Positions 28,876-38,308 of a DNA stretch of 64,000 nucleotides are shown piece after piece. Source of the stretch: Yoonia sp. I 8.24 (GTDB taxonomy: Bacteria > Pseudomonadota > Alphaproteobacteria > Rhodobacterales > Rhodobacteraceae). The DNA lies in the NCBI RefSeq assembly GCF_022096995.1, contig NZ_JACXGQ010000004.1, positions 372,001-436,000 of the forward strand. The letters are read 5' to 3'. Position numbers and translations under genes: made by a program. Position 1 is the first letter of the stretch, and every line of letters begins with the position of its first letter. The notes under the pieces are model-generated. The model was not told the origin of the DNA. It made no database searches and saw nothing but the letters and a program-made list of their open reading frames with translations.

Positions 28876-29289
28876 ATGCAACTTAGCTCTCAAATTACCG
28901 TCCAATTTGCGTTAGAAACAGAATCTGCGCGAAAACTGTTCCTCGAAACCGATAACTTCCATGATTCAGATTTGAACTATGTGCGATCTACAGCCAGCAG
29001 TGACCTGAGCATCGGAATTAGAATATTACGCTGGTCATTCTTGCATAACAGTCACGAAGTCGATCAGCTATCGACACTCCATTTCAAGCTATCAAATCCA
29101 GTATACCATCAACGATGGGGCGACGATGAGCAGATCTGCAAGTGCATCATCTATGACTTCTTTATGCAGGGCGATTCATTCGATCTCTTAACTGGTGATG
29201 GTGGCAGGGCCGGGACATTTTCATCCGCCGAATCATATCTCAGGTTCGTTACTACGCCGGAAGTATTAGAGCACTTAAGGTTGGTTTAA
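28876..29289 (+). CDS. hypothetical protein, AT-rich
   Basis: A 137-aa soluble protein, not recognised (MQLSSQITVQFALETES start). It has no membrane segment and three cysteines at most. One hand-counted line has 40% GC against about 57% nearby, so it may be acquired. It ends before a bidirectional terminator. Confidence 0.5.
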   Translation: MQLSSQITVQFALETESARKLFLETDNFHDSDLNYVRSTASSDLSIGIRILRWSFLHNSHEVDQLSTLHFKLSNPVYHQRWGDDEQICKCIIYDFFMQGDSFDLLTGDGGRAGTFSSAESYLRFVTTPEVLEHLRLV

Positions 29290-29334
29290 TACAATTAGAA
29301 TGCGGTGGCCTCGAGGCTTGTGAAGCCCACATAA

Positions 29335-29362
29335 AAAGCCCCGAGATTTCCCTCGGGGCTTT
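29335..29362. terminator. bidirectional rho-independent terminator
   Basis: An 11-bp stem (AAAGCCCCGAG with CTCGGGGCTTT, six-base loop) with T-rich tails on both sides: GTTTTTAG on the plus strand and TTTTTAT on the minus strand. It separates the plus-strand small genes from the end of the aap operon. Confidence 0.85.
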
Positions 29363-29366
29363 GTTT

Positions 29367-30158
29367 TTAGTGGCCGATGATCTGGCTGAGGAACAGTTGC
29401 GTCCGTTCCGATTGCGGGTTGTTAAAGAACTCGGTCGGCTCGTTTTGTTCAACGATCTGACCTTGGTCCATAAAGATAACCCGGTTCGCCACCGCTTGGG
29501 CAAAGCCCATTTCGTGGGTCACGCAAAGCATGGTCATGCCTTCTTCGGCCAGCTCGATCATTGTATCGAGCACCTCTTTGATCATTTCGGGATCAAGCGC
29601 GGAGGTCGGTTCGTCAAACAGCATGATGCGTGGCTTCATGCACAGCGAGCGCGCAATCGCCACACGCTGTTGCTGACCACCCGACAACATGCCGGGGTAC
29701 TTATCGGCCTGCTCTGGGATCTTCACCTTTTCAAGGAAGTGCATCGCGATTTCTTCGGCTTCTTTCTTGGGCGTATTACGGACCCAGATCGGTGCCAACG
29801 TGCAGTTTTCCAAAATCGTCAGGTGCGGGAACAGGTTGAAGTGCTGAAAGCACATGCCAACCTCTGACCGGATCTTATCGATGTTTTTCAGATCAGATGA
29901 CAGTTCTGTGCCATCCACGATGATGTCGCCCGCTTGGTGTTCTTCAAGCCGGTTAATGCAGCGGATCAGGGTCGATTTACCGGACCCTGACGGGCCGCAG
30001 ATAACAATCCGCTCACCGCGTTGCACGGTTAGATCAATATCGCGCAGCACGTGGAATGTGCCGTACCATTTGTTCATGTTGCGGATTTCAATCGCGACCT
30101 CATCCGAGACCTGCATGTGGCTACGATCAACGGTGCGTTCTTGTGTCATTTCAACCAT
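29367..30158 (-). CDS. aapP: general L-amino-acid ABC transporter ATP-binding protein
   Basis: ATPase of the broad-range amino-acid importer (263 aa). Walker A GPSGSGKST, Q-loop MCFQHFNLFPH, signature MLSGGQQQRVAIAR, Walker B MLFDEPTSALDP and the H-loop CVTHEMGF are all present. It is the last gene of the aapJQMP operon (12-base gap to aapM) and is followed by the terminator. Confidence 0.93.
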   Translation of the reverse strand: MVEMTQERTVDRSHMQVSDEVAIEIRNMNKWYGTFHVLRDIDLTVQRGERIVICGPSGSGKSTLIRCINRLEEHQAGDIIVDGTELSSDLKNIDKIRSEVGMCFQHFNLFPHLTILENCTLAPIWVRNTPKKEAEEIAMHFLEKVKIPEQADKYPGMLSGGQQQRVAIARSLCMKPRIMLFDEPTSALDPEMIKEVLDTMIELAEEGMTMLCVTHEMGFAQAVANRVIFMDQGQIVEQNEPTEFFNNPQSERTQLFLSQIIGH

Positions 30159-30170
30159 TGTCAGGTCTCC

Positions 30171-31478
30171 TTAGCGGTGTTCACGCTGGAGCTTTTTCTC
30201 CAGGTAAAGTGAGTAACGGCCCATGCTGAAGCAAGAGATAAAGAACATGATGCCAATAAAGAGGAAGAGTTCCCAGTAGATGCCGTTCCATTCGGTGGTC
30301 GCGCGGATCGCGCTGGCAATGCCAAGCGGATCGAACAAGCCGATGAAAACAACCAGCGTGGTATCTTTGAACAGCCCGATAAAGGTGTTCACGATACCTG
30401 GGATCGAGATTTTGAGCGCCTGCGGCAAGACAATTAGCTGCATGGACTGCCAATAGTTCAAACCAAGGCTATCTGCGCCTTCGTACTGACCTTTTGGCAA
30501 GGCAGCTAAGCCACCCCGGATCACTTCGGCGATATAGGCCGCAGCGAACAGGGTCACCATGATGATCACGCGCAGCGTCAAGTCAAAGCTACTGCCCGGT
30601 GGCAAGAAATAGTTCAGCAGCAATTGCGCTGTGAACAGCCACACGATCAACGGGATGCCCCGGATGACTTCGATAAAGACAACTGCACAGGTCTTGATGA
30701 TGAACAGGTCAGACCGCCGCGCGAGCGCCAGCAAAATCCCCAGTGGCAATGAGATCACGATCGCCGACAGCCCAATCACAATAGACAGCATAAAGCCACC
30801 AAAGGACCGCGATGGGACAAATTCGATACCCAATGGGATGATGCTCGCCAGTCCCCCTGCAAGCGGTCCGCAGATGTATAGCCAGTAGATCAGCGGCAAA
30901 ACGATTGCCCCGATGATAGCTGCAAGCGAACTGACGTGTGTATCAAGAAGCTTATGCGCGACCACACCAACAGCGAATCCAAGTGCGATGGCGATCGGGA
31001 GCCAGATTGACCCGCCCCATAGCAACCAAAAGCAAAGCAATGGCGCTGCCATTGTCACAATATACAGCTTTCGCGGCAGCGACGGGAACATGACGGGGGC
31101 AATACCCACTAAGAATACGACCAGTGCCAAGACCGGCCGCCAGTACAGCTCTGATGGGTAGTACCCGAACACCAATTGGTGCCAACGTGCCGAAATCACG
31201 CCAAAACAAGCGGCTGAATGATGGCCATCACCCGTTGCAGCGATGATTTCACGGCATTCGGTCAACGAATCCGCGTCCCAAATACCGTTCACCAACCACG
31301 GCCCAACGTGGCTGACGACCACATAGACCACATAGAGTGACAAGATCGTCAGGATTGCGTTCATAGGTGAAGAGAACAGGTTCTCGCGCACCCAGCGTAC
31401 GGGCCCTACTTCGGATGTGGGAGGGGCCTTTTGGCCCAACATTTCCTTGCGGACGTAAGTAACAGGAGTATCTGACAT
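30171..31478 (-). CDS. aapM: general L-amino-acid ABC transporter permease AapM
   Basis: Inner-membrane permease (435 aa). About eight helices; the C-terminal half has the HisM-type core with IEVIRGIPLIVWLF and EGADSLGLNYWQSMQLIVLPQAL, the EAA-like loop. The long N-terminal extension with extra helices separates AapM from shorter polar amino-acid permeases. It starts one base after aapQ ends. Confidence 0.92.
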   Translation of the reverse strand: MSDTPVTYVRKEMLGQKAPPTSEVGPVRWVRENLFSSPMNAILTILSLYVVYVVVSHVGPWLVNGIWDADSLTECREIIAATGDGHHSAACFGVISARWHQLVFGYYPSELYWRPVLALVVFLVGIAPVMFPSLPRKLYIVTMAAPLLCFWLLWGGSIWLPIAIALGFAVGVVAHKLLDTHVSSLAAIIGAIVLPLIYWLYICGPLAGGLASIIPLGIEFVPSRSFGGFMLSIVIGLSAIVISLPLGILLALARRSDLFIIKTCAVVFIEVIRGIPLIVWLFTAQLLLNYFLPPGSSFDLTLRVIIMVTLFAAAYIAEVIRGGLAALPKGQYEGADSLGLNYWQSMQLIVLPQALKISIPGIVNTFIGLFKDTTLVVFIGLFDPLGIASAIRATTEWNGIYWELFLFIGIMFFISCFSMGRYSLYLEKKLQREHR

Positions 31479-31479
31479 C

Positions 31480-32757
31480 TTAGCGCTCCGCGAGTTGAGT
31501 TGAACGGTTGTAGTAGTTCATGCCGCCTGAAATCAGCAGTGATAGGGTTAGGTAGAACGCCCCCATCAACAGCATCCCTTCGAGCTCGCGGCCTGTTTGG
31601 TTAATGGTAATGCCGCCAAGCGTGGCACGCACATCCATGTAACCCACAGCAATTGCGAGAGAAGAGTTTTTGGTCAGGTTCAAGAACTGCGAAATCAGCG
31701 GTGGGATGATTACCCGCAAAGCCTGCGGCAAGATCACCAGCTTCATCGTGCGGCTTGGCTGGATACCAAGGGCTGCCGCAGCTTCTGACTGGCCTTTGGA
31801 CACAGCCAAAATACCAGCCCGAACGATTTCTGCGATAAACGCACCGGTATAAAGCGACAAAGCCACCCAAAGCGCGATCAAAGAGTTACGCAGATGCGTA
31901 CCTTCGGTGAAGTTAAATCCCTTCAGATAAGGCGACACAATCGTTGCGCCCAGCGCGATTAACACGACCCCAACAGGGATCACCAAAATTGCCAGCTGTT
32001 GATACCAAATCGTCGGCCGGTCGCCGGTCGATTGCTGAACTTTGTCAGCGCGATTACGAATATAGCGTATAGCAATCAGGCTCAGTGCAAGCGTACCTAA
32101 TATCAGCAACCAATCTGCACCACCCGATGCGACAGGTGTCGCGCCCTCGATCGGGGCAACTGCTTCTTCACCGCTGATGGAATTTGAGAACCCAAGACGA
32201 GGAATCCAAATACCGCGGTTTGTAACTGCGACATTGTCGCTAAAATACATGCTTTGCGTCGCATCTTCGCCGCGAAATTCGCGGGGTTGCGGCATGCTTT
32301 CTGACATCACCGCGCCAATCAACAAAATCCAAATCAGCAATGGTACGTTACGAAATCCTTCGACGTATACCGCCATGAGTTTACTCACGACCCAGTTTTT
32401 CGACAGCCGTAGCACGCCTACAAAAACCCCAATGACCAGCGCGGATATACAGCCCAAGAAGGCAACCAGAAGCGTATTCAAAATCCCAACCAACGCGGCA
32501 CGACCGTGCGACATCTGGTTGTCATATTCAATGAGCCGTTGGTTAATGTCATATCCAGCGGCACTATTCAGGAACCCAAAATCGAAATCCTTACCCAATG
32601 CGTTGAGGTTATTGACGGTGTTATTACCCAGCCACCAAAATGCGCCGATAATGAGCACAAGCGCGATGACTTGGATGGTGATTGATCGATACCGTGTATC
32701 GTAAATAAGCTGGCTTAGCCGAAACCCCGGCTTAGGCGGGTCGGTCAACGTCGACAT
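31480..32757 (-). CDS. aapQ: general L-amino-acid ABC transporter permease AapQ
   Basis: Second permease (425 aa) with the same layout: extra N-terminal helices and a HisM-type core (EGFRNVPLLIWI, SEAAAALGIQPSRTMKLVILPQAL). It lies 150 bases downstream of aapJ, with a GC-rich hairpin in the gap. Confidence 0.92.
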   Translation of the reverse strand: MSTLTDPPKPGFRLSQLIYDTRYRSITIQVIALVLIIGAFWWLGNNTVNNLNALGKDFDFGFLNSAAGYDINQRLIEYDNQMSHGRAALVGILNTLLVAFLGCISALVIGVFVGVLRLSKNWVVSKLMAVYVEGFRNVPLLIWILLIGAVMSESMPQPREFRGEDATQSMYFSDNVAVTNRGIWIPRLGFSNSISGEEAVAPIEGATPVASGGADWLLILGTLALSLIAIRYIRNRADKVQQSTGDRPTIWYQQLAILVIPVGVVLIALGATIVSPYLKGFNFTEGTHLRNSLIALWVALSLYTGAFIAEIVRAGILAVSKGQSEAAAALGIQPSRTMKLVILPQALRVIIPPLISQFLNLTKNSSLAIAVGYMDVRATLGGITINQTGRELEGMLLMGAFYLTLSLLISGGMNYYNRSTQLAER

Positions 32758-32865
32758 GAATGTATCTCCCGGTGCGGCCTGGTGTAGGTCACGTGCGCGT
32801 CGGTTAATCCAACTGTCATCACGTGCAGGGTGCGCATTTTTTATTTATCGTGGTCGCCATTTAGA

Positions 32866-32894
32866 AAAGGGCCCGGGATTTACCCGAGCCCTTT
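32866..32894 (-). terminator. intercistronic hairpin between aapJ and aapQ
   Basis: A 12-position stem with one mismatch (AAAGGGCCCGGG, five-base loop, CCCGAGCCCTTT) lies 14 bases past the aapJ stop. On the minus strand the exit side reads TTTTCTAAAT, a short T-run. It likely causes partial termination or protects aapJ mRNA so that binding protein is made in excess. Confidence 0.65.
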
Positions 32895-32907
32895 CCAGTT
32901 TCAGATC

Positions 32908-33927
32908 TTAACGGAACGGTGGAGAGTAGAGAAGACCTCCGTCTGTCCACTGTGCGTTCAGACCACGGGCCAGAGCGATAGAAGTGCTTTCACCGATGTT
33001 GTTGTCGAACAGTTCGCCGTAGTTACCGCCAGCCATGATGGCGTTTTTCGCCCAGTCAGCTTCAAGACCCAGCATCGCGCCCAGTTCACCTTCGGTGCCC
33101 AGCAGACGGTTAACTTCTGGGTTGTTACCTGGTGTGGCAGCCAGTTCTTCGATGTTTTCTGATGTCACGCCCAGCTCTTCAGCTGTGATCAGCGCGTTCA
33201 GTGTCCAACGTGCGATATCACCCCATTCGTTGTCGCCGTGGCGGACAAGCGGGCCAAGTGGCTCTTTAGAAATGATTTCTGGCAGCAGAACGTGGTCGTT
33301 TGGATTTTCAAACGTTGCACGTGTCGCAGCAAGACCAGATGCGTCAGTTGTGTAAACGTCACAAGCACCGGCAAGGTACTGCTGTTGGCCTTCAGCATTT
33401 GTTTCAATAGGCACCGGTTCGTATGTGATGCCGTTAACGCGGAAGTAGTCAGCAAGGTTCAGCTCTGTTGTTGTACCAGTTTGGATACAAACAGTCGCGC
33501 CGTCCAGTTCTGTCGCAGAAGTTACGCCCAGTGCTTTTGGCACGAGGAAACCTTGGCCGTCATAGTAGTTCACGCCAACAAATTCGAACTTCAGGTCGAC
33601 GTCACGGCTCATGGTCCATGTTGTGTTACGCGCGAGAAGATCGATTTCGCCAGACGCAAGCGCTGTGAAGCGTGTTTGACCTGTTGTTGGGACGAACTCA
33701 ACGGCTGTTGGGTCGCCAAAGATCGCTGCTGCAACGGCACGGCATACGCCAACGTCAAAGCCTTCCCATTCGCCTTCGGCGTTTGGTGCGGCAAAGCCGA
33801 CAAGACCAGTTGTAACGCCGCAGTTCAGCGAGCCACGTGCCTTGACGTCGTCAAGTGTCGCCGCAGAAGCCATGCCAGCAGCCAAGCCGGCGGCAGTCAG
33901 CGCGCCAAAAAATACGGTTTTTTTCAT
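32908..33927 (-). CDS. aapJ: general L-amino-acid-binding periplasmic protein
   Basis: Periplasmic binding subunit (339 aa), first gene of the operon. Signal peptide cleaves near ASAAT (about residue 22-24). The mature part has the family opening LDDVKARGSLNCGVTTGLVG and GFDVGVCRAVAAAIFG. Ribosome site AGGAAGAGG precedes ATG. A 7-bp hairpin (33948-33968) sits in its leader. Confidence 0.93.
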   Translation of the reverse strand: MKKTVFFGALTAAGLAAGMASAATLDDVKARGSLNCGVTTGLVGFAAPNAEGEWEGFDVGVCRAVAAAIFGDPTAVEFVPTTGQTRFTALASGEIDLLARNTTWTMSRDVDLKFEFVGVNYYDGQGFLVPKALGVTSATELDGATVCIQTGTTTELNLADYFRVNGITYEPVPIETNAEGQQQYLAGACDVYTTDASGLAATRATFENPNDHVLLPEIISKEPLGPLVRHGDNEWGDIARWTLNALITAEELGVTSENIEELAATPGNNPEVNRLLGTEGELGAMLGLEADWAKNAIMAGGNYGELFDNNIGESTSIALARGLNAQWTDGGLLYSPPFR

Positions 33928-33947
33928 TTTTACCTCTTCCTGAGTTT

Positions 33948-33968
33948 CTGCCCCAACATTGGGGGCAG
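33948..33968 (-). other. short leader hairpin upstream of aapJ
   Basis: CTGCCCC and GGGGCAG form a 7-bp stem with a 7-base loop, just upstream of the aapJ ribosome site. It may stabilise the leader of this highly expressed gene. The rest of the 219-base gap 33928-34146 shows no gene. Confidence 0.4.
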
Positions 33969-34146
33969 TCTTTTTATCCCGTCCCGATGGACAGTGTATG
34001 GTGAATAAACAGGCTCGCGCCCGCTCAATCTAGCTAGACTGTGCGGAATCAGCCGATGAGGTCAAGAGGACCAAATGGAAAACTCTGTGCATTTGCCGTG
34101 AAAACAGGCAGTTTTCCTGAAAATCGGATATCCACAGGACAATTCC

Positions 34147-34857
34147 CTACGCTTGTGAAAGCCTAAAAAACCGCACAGCGTCCAAAAATGCAGCACGTTT
34201 GGTCACTTCAAGGGCGGTGGCTTCGTCGTCCTCGCCCCATTGTTCAATTTGCCAGTGCTCGTCAACACGCGAGACCGTCCATGCATGGTCCGGATCGACC
34301 GCATCACGCGTTACTGCCAGCCCAAGAATCAGAGACCCTGAAATACTGATCAGGTCATGGGCTGCGGCCAATGCAAATTCATCAAAGGCAAAGACTTCGG
34401 CGCGTAGCCGTGCCAGTGCGTCCGGACTTTGGTCGATGTGCATTACCCCTTCGCCTACGGTCAGGCGTGCGTTCAACTCTTGCGCCGCCCAATCGAGCAA
34501 CGGATTCCAAGCTGCGGCTTGGCGCGCAATGAGTGTATCTGGTCCCGCCGCCCGGTAGCACAGCAAATCACTATCGCCATACTCAGCCAACATCGCAGCG
34601 ACTTCGGCATGTTGTGTGCGCACTTTGTCGATGGCAGCGTTTGCACCGCGTGTGATCGGCATGGTCAGCGGATCGACATGATCGCCCTGCGCGTCCCACT
34701 CGGCTGCGATTGCTTCGGCCATTGGCAATGTCGGCACGACCAGTGTGGCTTTCGCGGGCGTTTTCACACTGCGCCCGTCAAGTTCCACGGTGAACCCGCC
34801 CTCACAGGCTGTCGCTACTGCCGTTTTCCAAAATCGCTTAGGTTTCCAATCGCTCAT
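34147..34857 (-). CDS. ATP12 family F1-ATPase assembly chaperone
   Basis: A 236-aa chaperone that binds the alpha subunit of F1 in alphaproteobacteria and mitochondria. The family stretch FTVELDGRSVKTPAKATLVVP near residues 22-42 and the AAEWDAQGDHVDPLTMPITR motif are clear. It is the last gene of a five-gene overlapping set; one base separates it from the HAD gene. Confidence 0.9.
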   Translation of the reverse strand: MSDWKPKRFWKTAVATACEGGFTVELDGRSVKTPAKATLVVPTLPMAEAIAAEWDAQGDHVDPLTMPITRGANAAIDKVRTQHAEVAAMLAEYGDSDLLCYRAAGPDTLIARQAAAWNPLLDWAAQELNARLTVGEGVMHIDQSPDALARLRAEVFAFDEFALAAAHDLISISGSLILGLAVTRDAVDPDHAWTVSRVDEHWQIEQWGEDDEATALEVTKRAAFLDAVRFFRLSQA

Positions 34858-34858
34858 C

Positions 34859-35524
34859 TTACTGTCCTACAAGTGTATCCACGGCACCCGGCAAGGCCCC
34901 AAAATCCGCGATCAGCATATCTGGCTGCAACGCATCTGCCGCATGATAGCCCCAAGGCACACCAATCTTTGCAACCCCAGCCGCGCGCGCCATATCCATA
35001 TCATATGTGGTATCGCCGACCATAACCGCCCGTGATCCAGCAACGCCCAATTCGTTCAAAGCCGCCAAAATCATCGATGGGTTTGGCTTCGATGGGTGAT
35101 GATCCGCGACCTGTTCGCTGTGGAAGAAACCTTCCAACGCATGGCGTTCAAGCAGCTTGTCCAATCCGCGACGTGATTTTCCGGTCGCGACGGCCAGCAA
35201 GGTATTGTCTTGGCCCGCCAGTATATCAAGCACATCACGCGCACCGGGATATAGCGGCCCGTGATTGGCGTTTTGTGCGCGCTGGGTATTGAACGCGTCC
35301 TTATACCCGGCGATCAACCGATCCTGCGTAGCACTGTCAACGGTAGGGCATAGCTTGGCAAAGGCTACATCGAGCGATAGCCCGACAATCGACAGCACAG
35401 CCGCACGCGCAGGCATAGCAATTGCTTCGGCGTCAAAAGCATGGGTCATCGCGGCCAGAATTTCGGCCTGACTGTCGACGAGGGTGCCATCGACGTCAAA
35501 AATGACAAGCCGCAGATCAGGCAT
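34859..35524 (-). CDS. HAD-family phosphatase (phosphoglycolate-phosphatase-like)
   Basis: A 221-aa hydrolase with motif I FDVDGTLVDS (about 8-17), motif II ATGKSRRG, and motif III/IV VMVGDTTYDMDMARAAG, all HAD subfamily IA features. ATG 35524 overlaps the end of the pseudouridine synthase gene by 8 bases; the longer frame from 35563 lies inside it. Substrate unproven. Confidence 0.85.
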   Translation of the reverse strand: MPDLRLVIFDVDGTLVDSQAEILAAMTHAFDAEAIAMPARAAVLSIVGLSLDVAFAKLCPTVDSATQDRLIAGYKDAFNTQRAQNANHGPLYPGARDVLDILAGQDNTLLAVATGKSRRGLDKLLERHALEGFFHSEQVADHHPSKPNPSMILAALNELGVAGSRAVMVGDTTYDMDMARAAGVAKIGVPWGYHAADALQPDMLIADFGALPGAVDTLVGQ

Positions 35525-36569
35525 CAGGCATATTAAACGGATCAACCGGGGCATGGCCCACAACCCAACCGACGTAATCCCAAGTGTTCTGCATATGCTC
35601 TGGCAAAGGCGCGGTAATGTGCAGCTGCGCGCCCGTGGCCGGGTGTTCGATCGTCAGGGACCGCGCATGTAGGTGCATCTTGCGGCCAATCTCAGACCCC
35701 ATGCCAGCGCCCCAACCATCGCCAAGGTTCTCTTGGCTGGAACCGCCATATTTCCCGTCGCCGATGATCGGATGCCCGATTTCAGCCATATGCGCGCGCA
35801 ACTGGTGTGTGCGGCCTGTAATGGGCACAAGCGCGCACCAAGAGGCGCGCGACGCGAGCGTATCCATCACAGCGTAATCGGAGGTGGCGCGTTTGGCACC
35901 TTCGATGCTGTCGACATCTTTCGGATGCACGCAGCGCATCTTTTCATTTTCACCACCACGGCCACCGCCCGATTTCACCAAACCATATTTAATGGTCGCC
36001 GCGCGCGGATGCGGGACGCCCGCAACGGCGGCCCAGTAGATCTTACGGGTTTCGCGGTGCTTAAGGTTTTCAGTCAATTGCTTGGCCATCATGCGGGTGC
36101 GGGCAAGCAGCAAGACGCCAGATGTGTCCTTGTCCAAGCGGTGCACAAGGCGCGGCTTTTCATCATAGCCAAAGGTCAGCGCCTCGGCTAAGCCATCCAC
36201 GTGGCGTGACGTATTGGTGCCGCCTTGCGTCGCCAGCCCATGCGGTTTGTTGATCGCAATGATGTGGTCGTCTTTATAGATCACACATGATTGGATCAGC
36301 TTTGCATCGGCCTTGGTCACGCCTTGACGGGCCAATGACCGCAGTGCGTTCGCTTCGTCCTCGGACGGTAGCGGCGGAATGCGTACCTTTTGACCAACCT
36401 CAAGCCGTGTATTGGATTTCACGCGCCCGCCATCCACGCGCAATTCTCCCTTGCGGCACATCTTTTCGATACGCCCTTGGGTCAGATGCGGGAACAGACG
36501 GCGCAGATAGCGGTCAAGCCGCTGATCACCATCGTCGGGGCCGATTGTCCGTGTTTGTACGCCGCTCAT
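35517..36569 (-). CDS. RluA-family pseudouridine synthase
   Basis: rRNA-modifying enzyme (350 aa) with an N-terminal S4 domain (RLDRYLRRLFPHLTQGRIEKMC) and catalytic aspartate in HRLDKDTSGVLLLAR. It resembles RluC. Start MSGVQTRT at 36569 is chosen because it overlaps crcB by ATGA; a 476-aa in-frame opening would cover crcB entirely in another frame. Confidence 0.88.
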   Translation of the reverse strand: MSGVQTRTIGPDDGDQRLDRYLRRLFPHLTQGRIEKMCRKGELRVDGGRVKSNTRLEVGQKVRIPPLPSEDEANALRSLARQGVTKADAKLIQSCVIYKDDHIIAINKPHGLATQGGTNTSRHVDGLAEALTFGYDEKPRLVHRLDKDTSGVLLLARTRMMAKQLTENLKHRETRKIYWAAVAGVPHPRAATIKYGLVKSGGGRGGENEKMRCVHPKDVDSIEGAKRATSDYAVMDTLASRASWCALVPITGRTHQLRAHMAEIGHPIIGDGKYGGSSQENLGDGWGAGMGSEIGRKMHLHARSLTIEHPATGAQLHITAPLPEHMQNTWDYVGWVVGHAPVDPFNMPDA

Positions 36570-36916
36570 AGGGCACCTTTCGCAATCCAAAGGCCAGCAG
36601 CGCAGGCCGCCAGCGATAATAGAACCGTGCCCATAACATATCCACCAGCCGCCGCCAGCCTTCCGGCCTCTACCAGACGCATGGTATCCAATGAAAACGC
36701 AGAAAATGTGGTGAATCCGCCCAAAACACCGACGATCAGGAACGGCTGCCAGCCATGAAGCCCCTTGTGATGCGTTGTCGCGTAAATGACGCCAATGAGC
36801 AGCGACCCCAGTGCATTCACTGTCATGGTTCCAAACGGGAACGCCACGCTGACCACCACTAAATAGCGTAGCACCGCACCCAATGCGCCGCCACATGCGA
36901 CCATCAATAGTGTCAT
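36566..36916 (-). CDS. crcB: fluoride channel CrcB (Fluc)
   Basis: A 116-aa protein with four membrane helices. Family motifs GGALGAVLRY (about 9-18), TMTVNALGSLLIG and GFTTFSAFS (about 66-74) are intact. It removes fluoride. It overlaps rarA and the RluA gene by four bases on each side. No crcB riboswitch was evident. Confidence 0.9.
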   Translation of the reverse strand: MTLLMVACGGALGAVLRYLVVVSVAFPFGTMTVNALGSLLIGVIYATTHHKGLHGWQPFLIVGVLGGFTTFSAFSLDTMRLVEAGRLAAAGGYVMGTVLLSLAACAAGLWIAKGAL

Positions 36917-38223
36917 GGCTTGTTCCTTTTCGCGCGCAGCCCGGCAAAGTAATCGACGCGCTTTTTCAGCTCGCGTTCAAACCCGCGATCGACGGGCAGG
37001 TAGTAGACACCGCGCTTCATCCCATCAGGGAAATAGTTTTGGCCTGAAAATGCATCTTCGGCGTCATGGTCATAGGCATAGCCCGCGCCAAAGCCTTGCT
37101 CTTTCATCATCTGCGTTGGGGCATTGATGATATGGCTTGGCGGCGGGGTTGATCCGGTCTGTTTCGCCGCAACCACGGCTGCCTTATATCCAACGTAGGC
37201 CGCGTTCGATTTCGGGGCCAAGGCAACATAGACGAGCGCCTGCGCGAGGGCCAATTCACCTTCTGGGCTGCCGATGCGCTCATACGCATCCCAAGACTGC
37301 AAACACACGGCCTGCGCTTGGGGGTCCGCAAGCCCAACTTCCTCGACAGCCATGCGGGTGATCCGGCGCGCGAGGTAGCGCGGGTCTTCGCCCCCGGCCA
37401 ACATCCGCGCGAACCAATAAAGCGCCGCATCCGGGTCCGATCCGCGCACAGATTTGTGCAAGGCGCTGATCAGATTGTAATGCTCTTCGCCCGATTTGTC
37501 ATATTTCGCCGCACGTTTCATCAGGCGTTTGGTCAGGTCATCAGTTGATAGTTTTCCATCCACCTTCCACGCGGCCACCTGTTCGATCAGGTTCAAAAGC
37601 GCGCGCCCATCGCCATCGGCCATTTCAAGCAATGCTTCACGGGCATGACCATCAAGCGGCAATGCACGGTCCAAATCTTTCTCGGCACGCTGCGCGAGGC
37701 GCTCTAAATCAGCGAGATCCAGACGCGTAAGAATCAAGACCTGCGAGCGGCTCAGCACCGCTGCATTCAATTCAAAGCTGGGATTTTCGGTCGTAGCCCC
37801 CACCAGCAGAATGGTGCCATCCTCCATATAGGGCAAAAACCCGTCTTGCTGGGCTTTGTTGAAACGGTGAATCTCGTCCACGAATAACAAGGTTCCCCTG
37901 CCATTTTGGCGGCGAATTTTGGCGGCTTCAAAGACTTTGCGTAGGTCCGGCACACCCGTAAAAATCGCGCTGATCTGTACAAAATGCAGGTCGGTTTCAT
38001 CGGCCAGTAAACGGGCAATCGTGGTCTTCCCGACGCCGGGAGGCCCCCAAAAAATCAAAGACGACAGGGACCCCGACGAAAGCATTGTCCCCAAAGGTGC
38101 ATCCGGCCCAAGCACCTGTTCTTGTCCAATGACATCACCCAACCGCTGCGGTCGCAAACGATCCGCCAACGGACGCGGGTCTTTTGACGGTTCCGAAGGG
38201 GAGGATGCAAATAAATCAGTCAT
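36913..38223 (-). CDS. rarA: replication-associated recombination protein RarA (MgsA)
   Basis: AAA+ ATPase (436 aa) of the clamp-loader group acting at stalled replication forks. Walker A GPPGVGKTT, Walker B LLFVDEIHRFN and sensor VGATTENPSFE are present, followed by the MgsA C-terminal domain ending near KKRVDYFAGLRAKR. ATG 38223 precedes the conserved start (MTDLFASSPSE); an in-frame ATG at 38262 is less likely. Confidence 0.92.
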   Translation of the reverse strand: MTDLFASSPSEPSKDPRPLADRLRPQRLGDVIGQEQVLGPDAPLGTMLSSGSLSSLIFWGPPGVGKTTIARLLADETDLHFVQISAIFTGVPDLRKVFEAAKIRRQNGRGTLLFVDEIHRFNKAQQDGFLPYMEDGTILLVGATTENPSFELNAAVLSRSQVLILTRLDLADLERLAQRAEKDLDRALPLDGHAREALLEMADGDGRALLNLIEQVAAWKVDGKLSTDDLTKRLMKRAAKYDKSGEEHYNLISALHKSVRGSDPDAALYWFARMLAGGEDPRYLARRITRMAVEEVGLADPQAQAVCLQSWDAYERIGSPEGELALAQALVYVALAPKSNAAYVGYKAAVVAAKQTGSTPPPSHIINAPTQMMKEQGFGAGYAYDHDAEDAFSGQNYFPDGMKRGVYYLPVDRGFERELKKRVDYFAGLRAKRNKP

Positions 38224-38308
38224 ATCACGCCAAGATATCATCGGGTGACGGACCGAATGCAAGTCCCAACGGGGCGGCCATCCCTACCCGAGCTGACAAA
38301 TGGGTCGC

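Noticed and set aside
33238..34008. Cysteine-rich 256-codon frame opposite aapJ
   Set aside because: The cysteine richness comes from reverse reading of the aapJ codons; the aapJ protein is unmistakable.
36570..36947. N-terminal extension of the RluA-type synthase to 476 aa
   Set aside because: It would lie wholly over crcB in another frame; the ATGA overlap start at 36569 fits the family.
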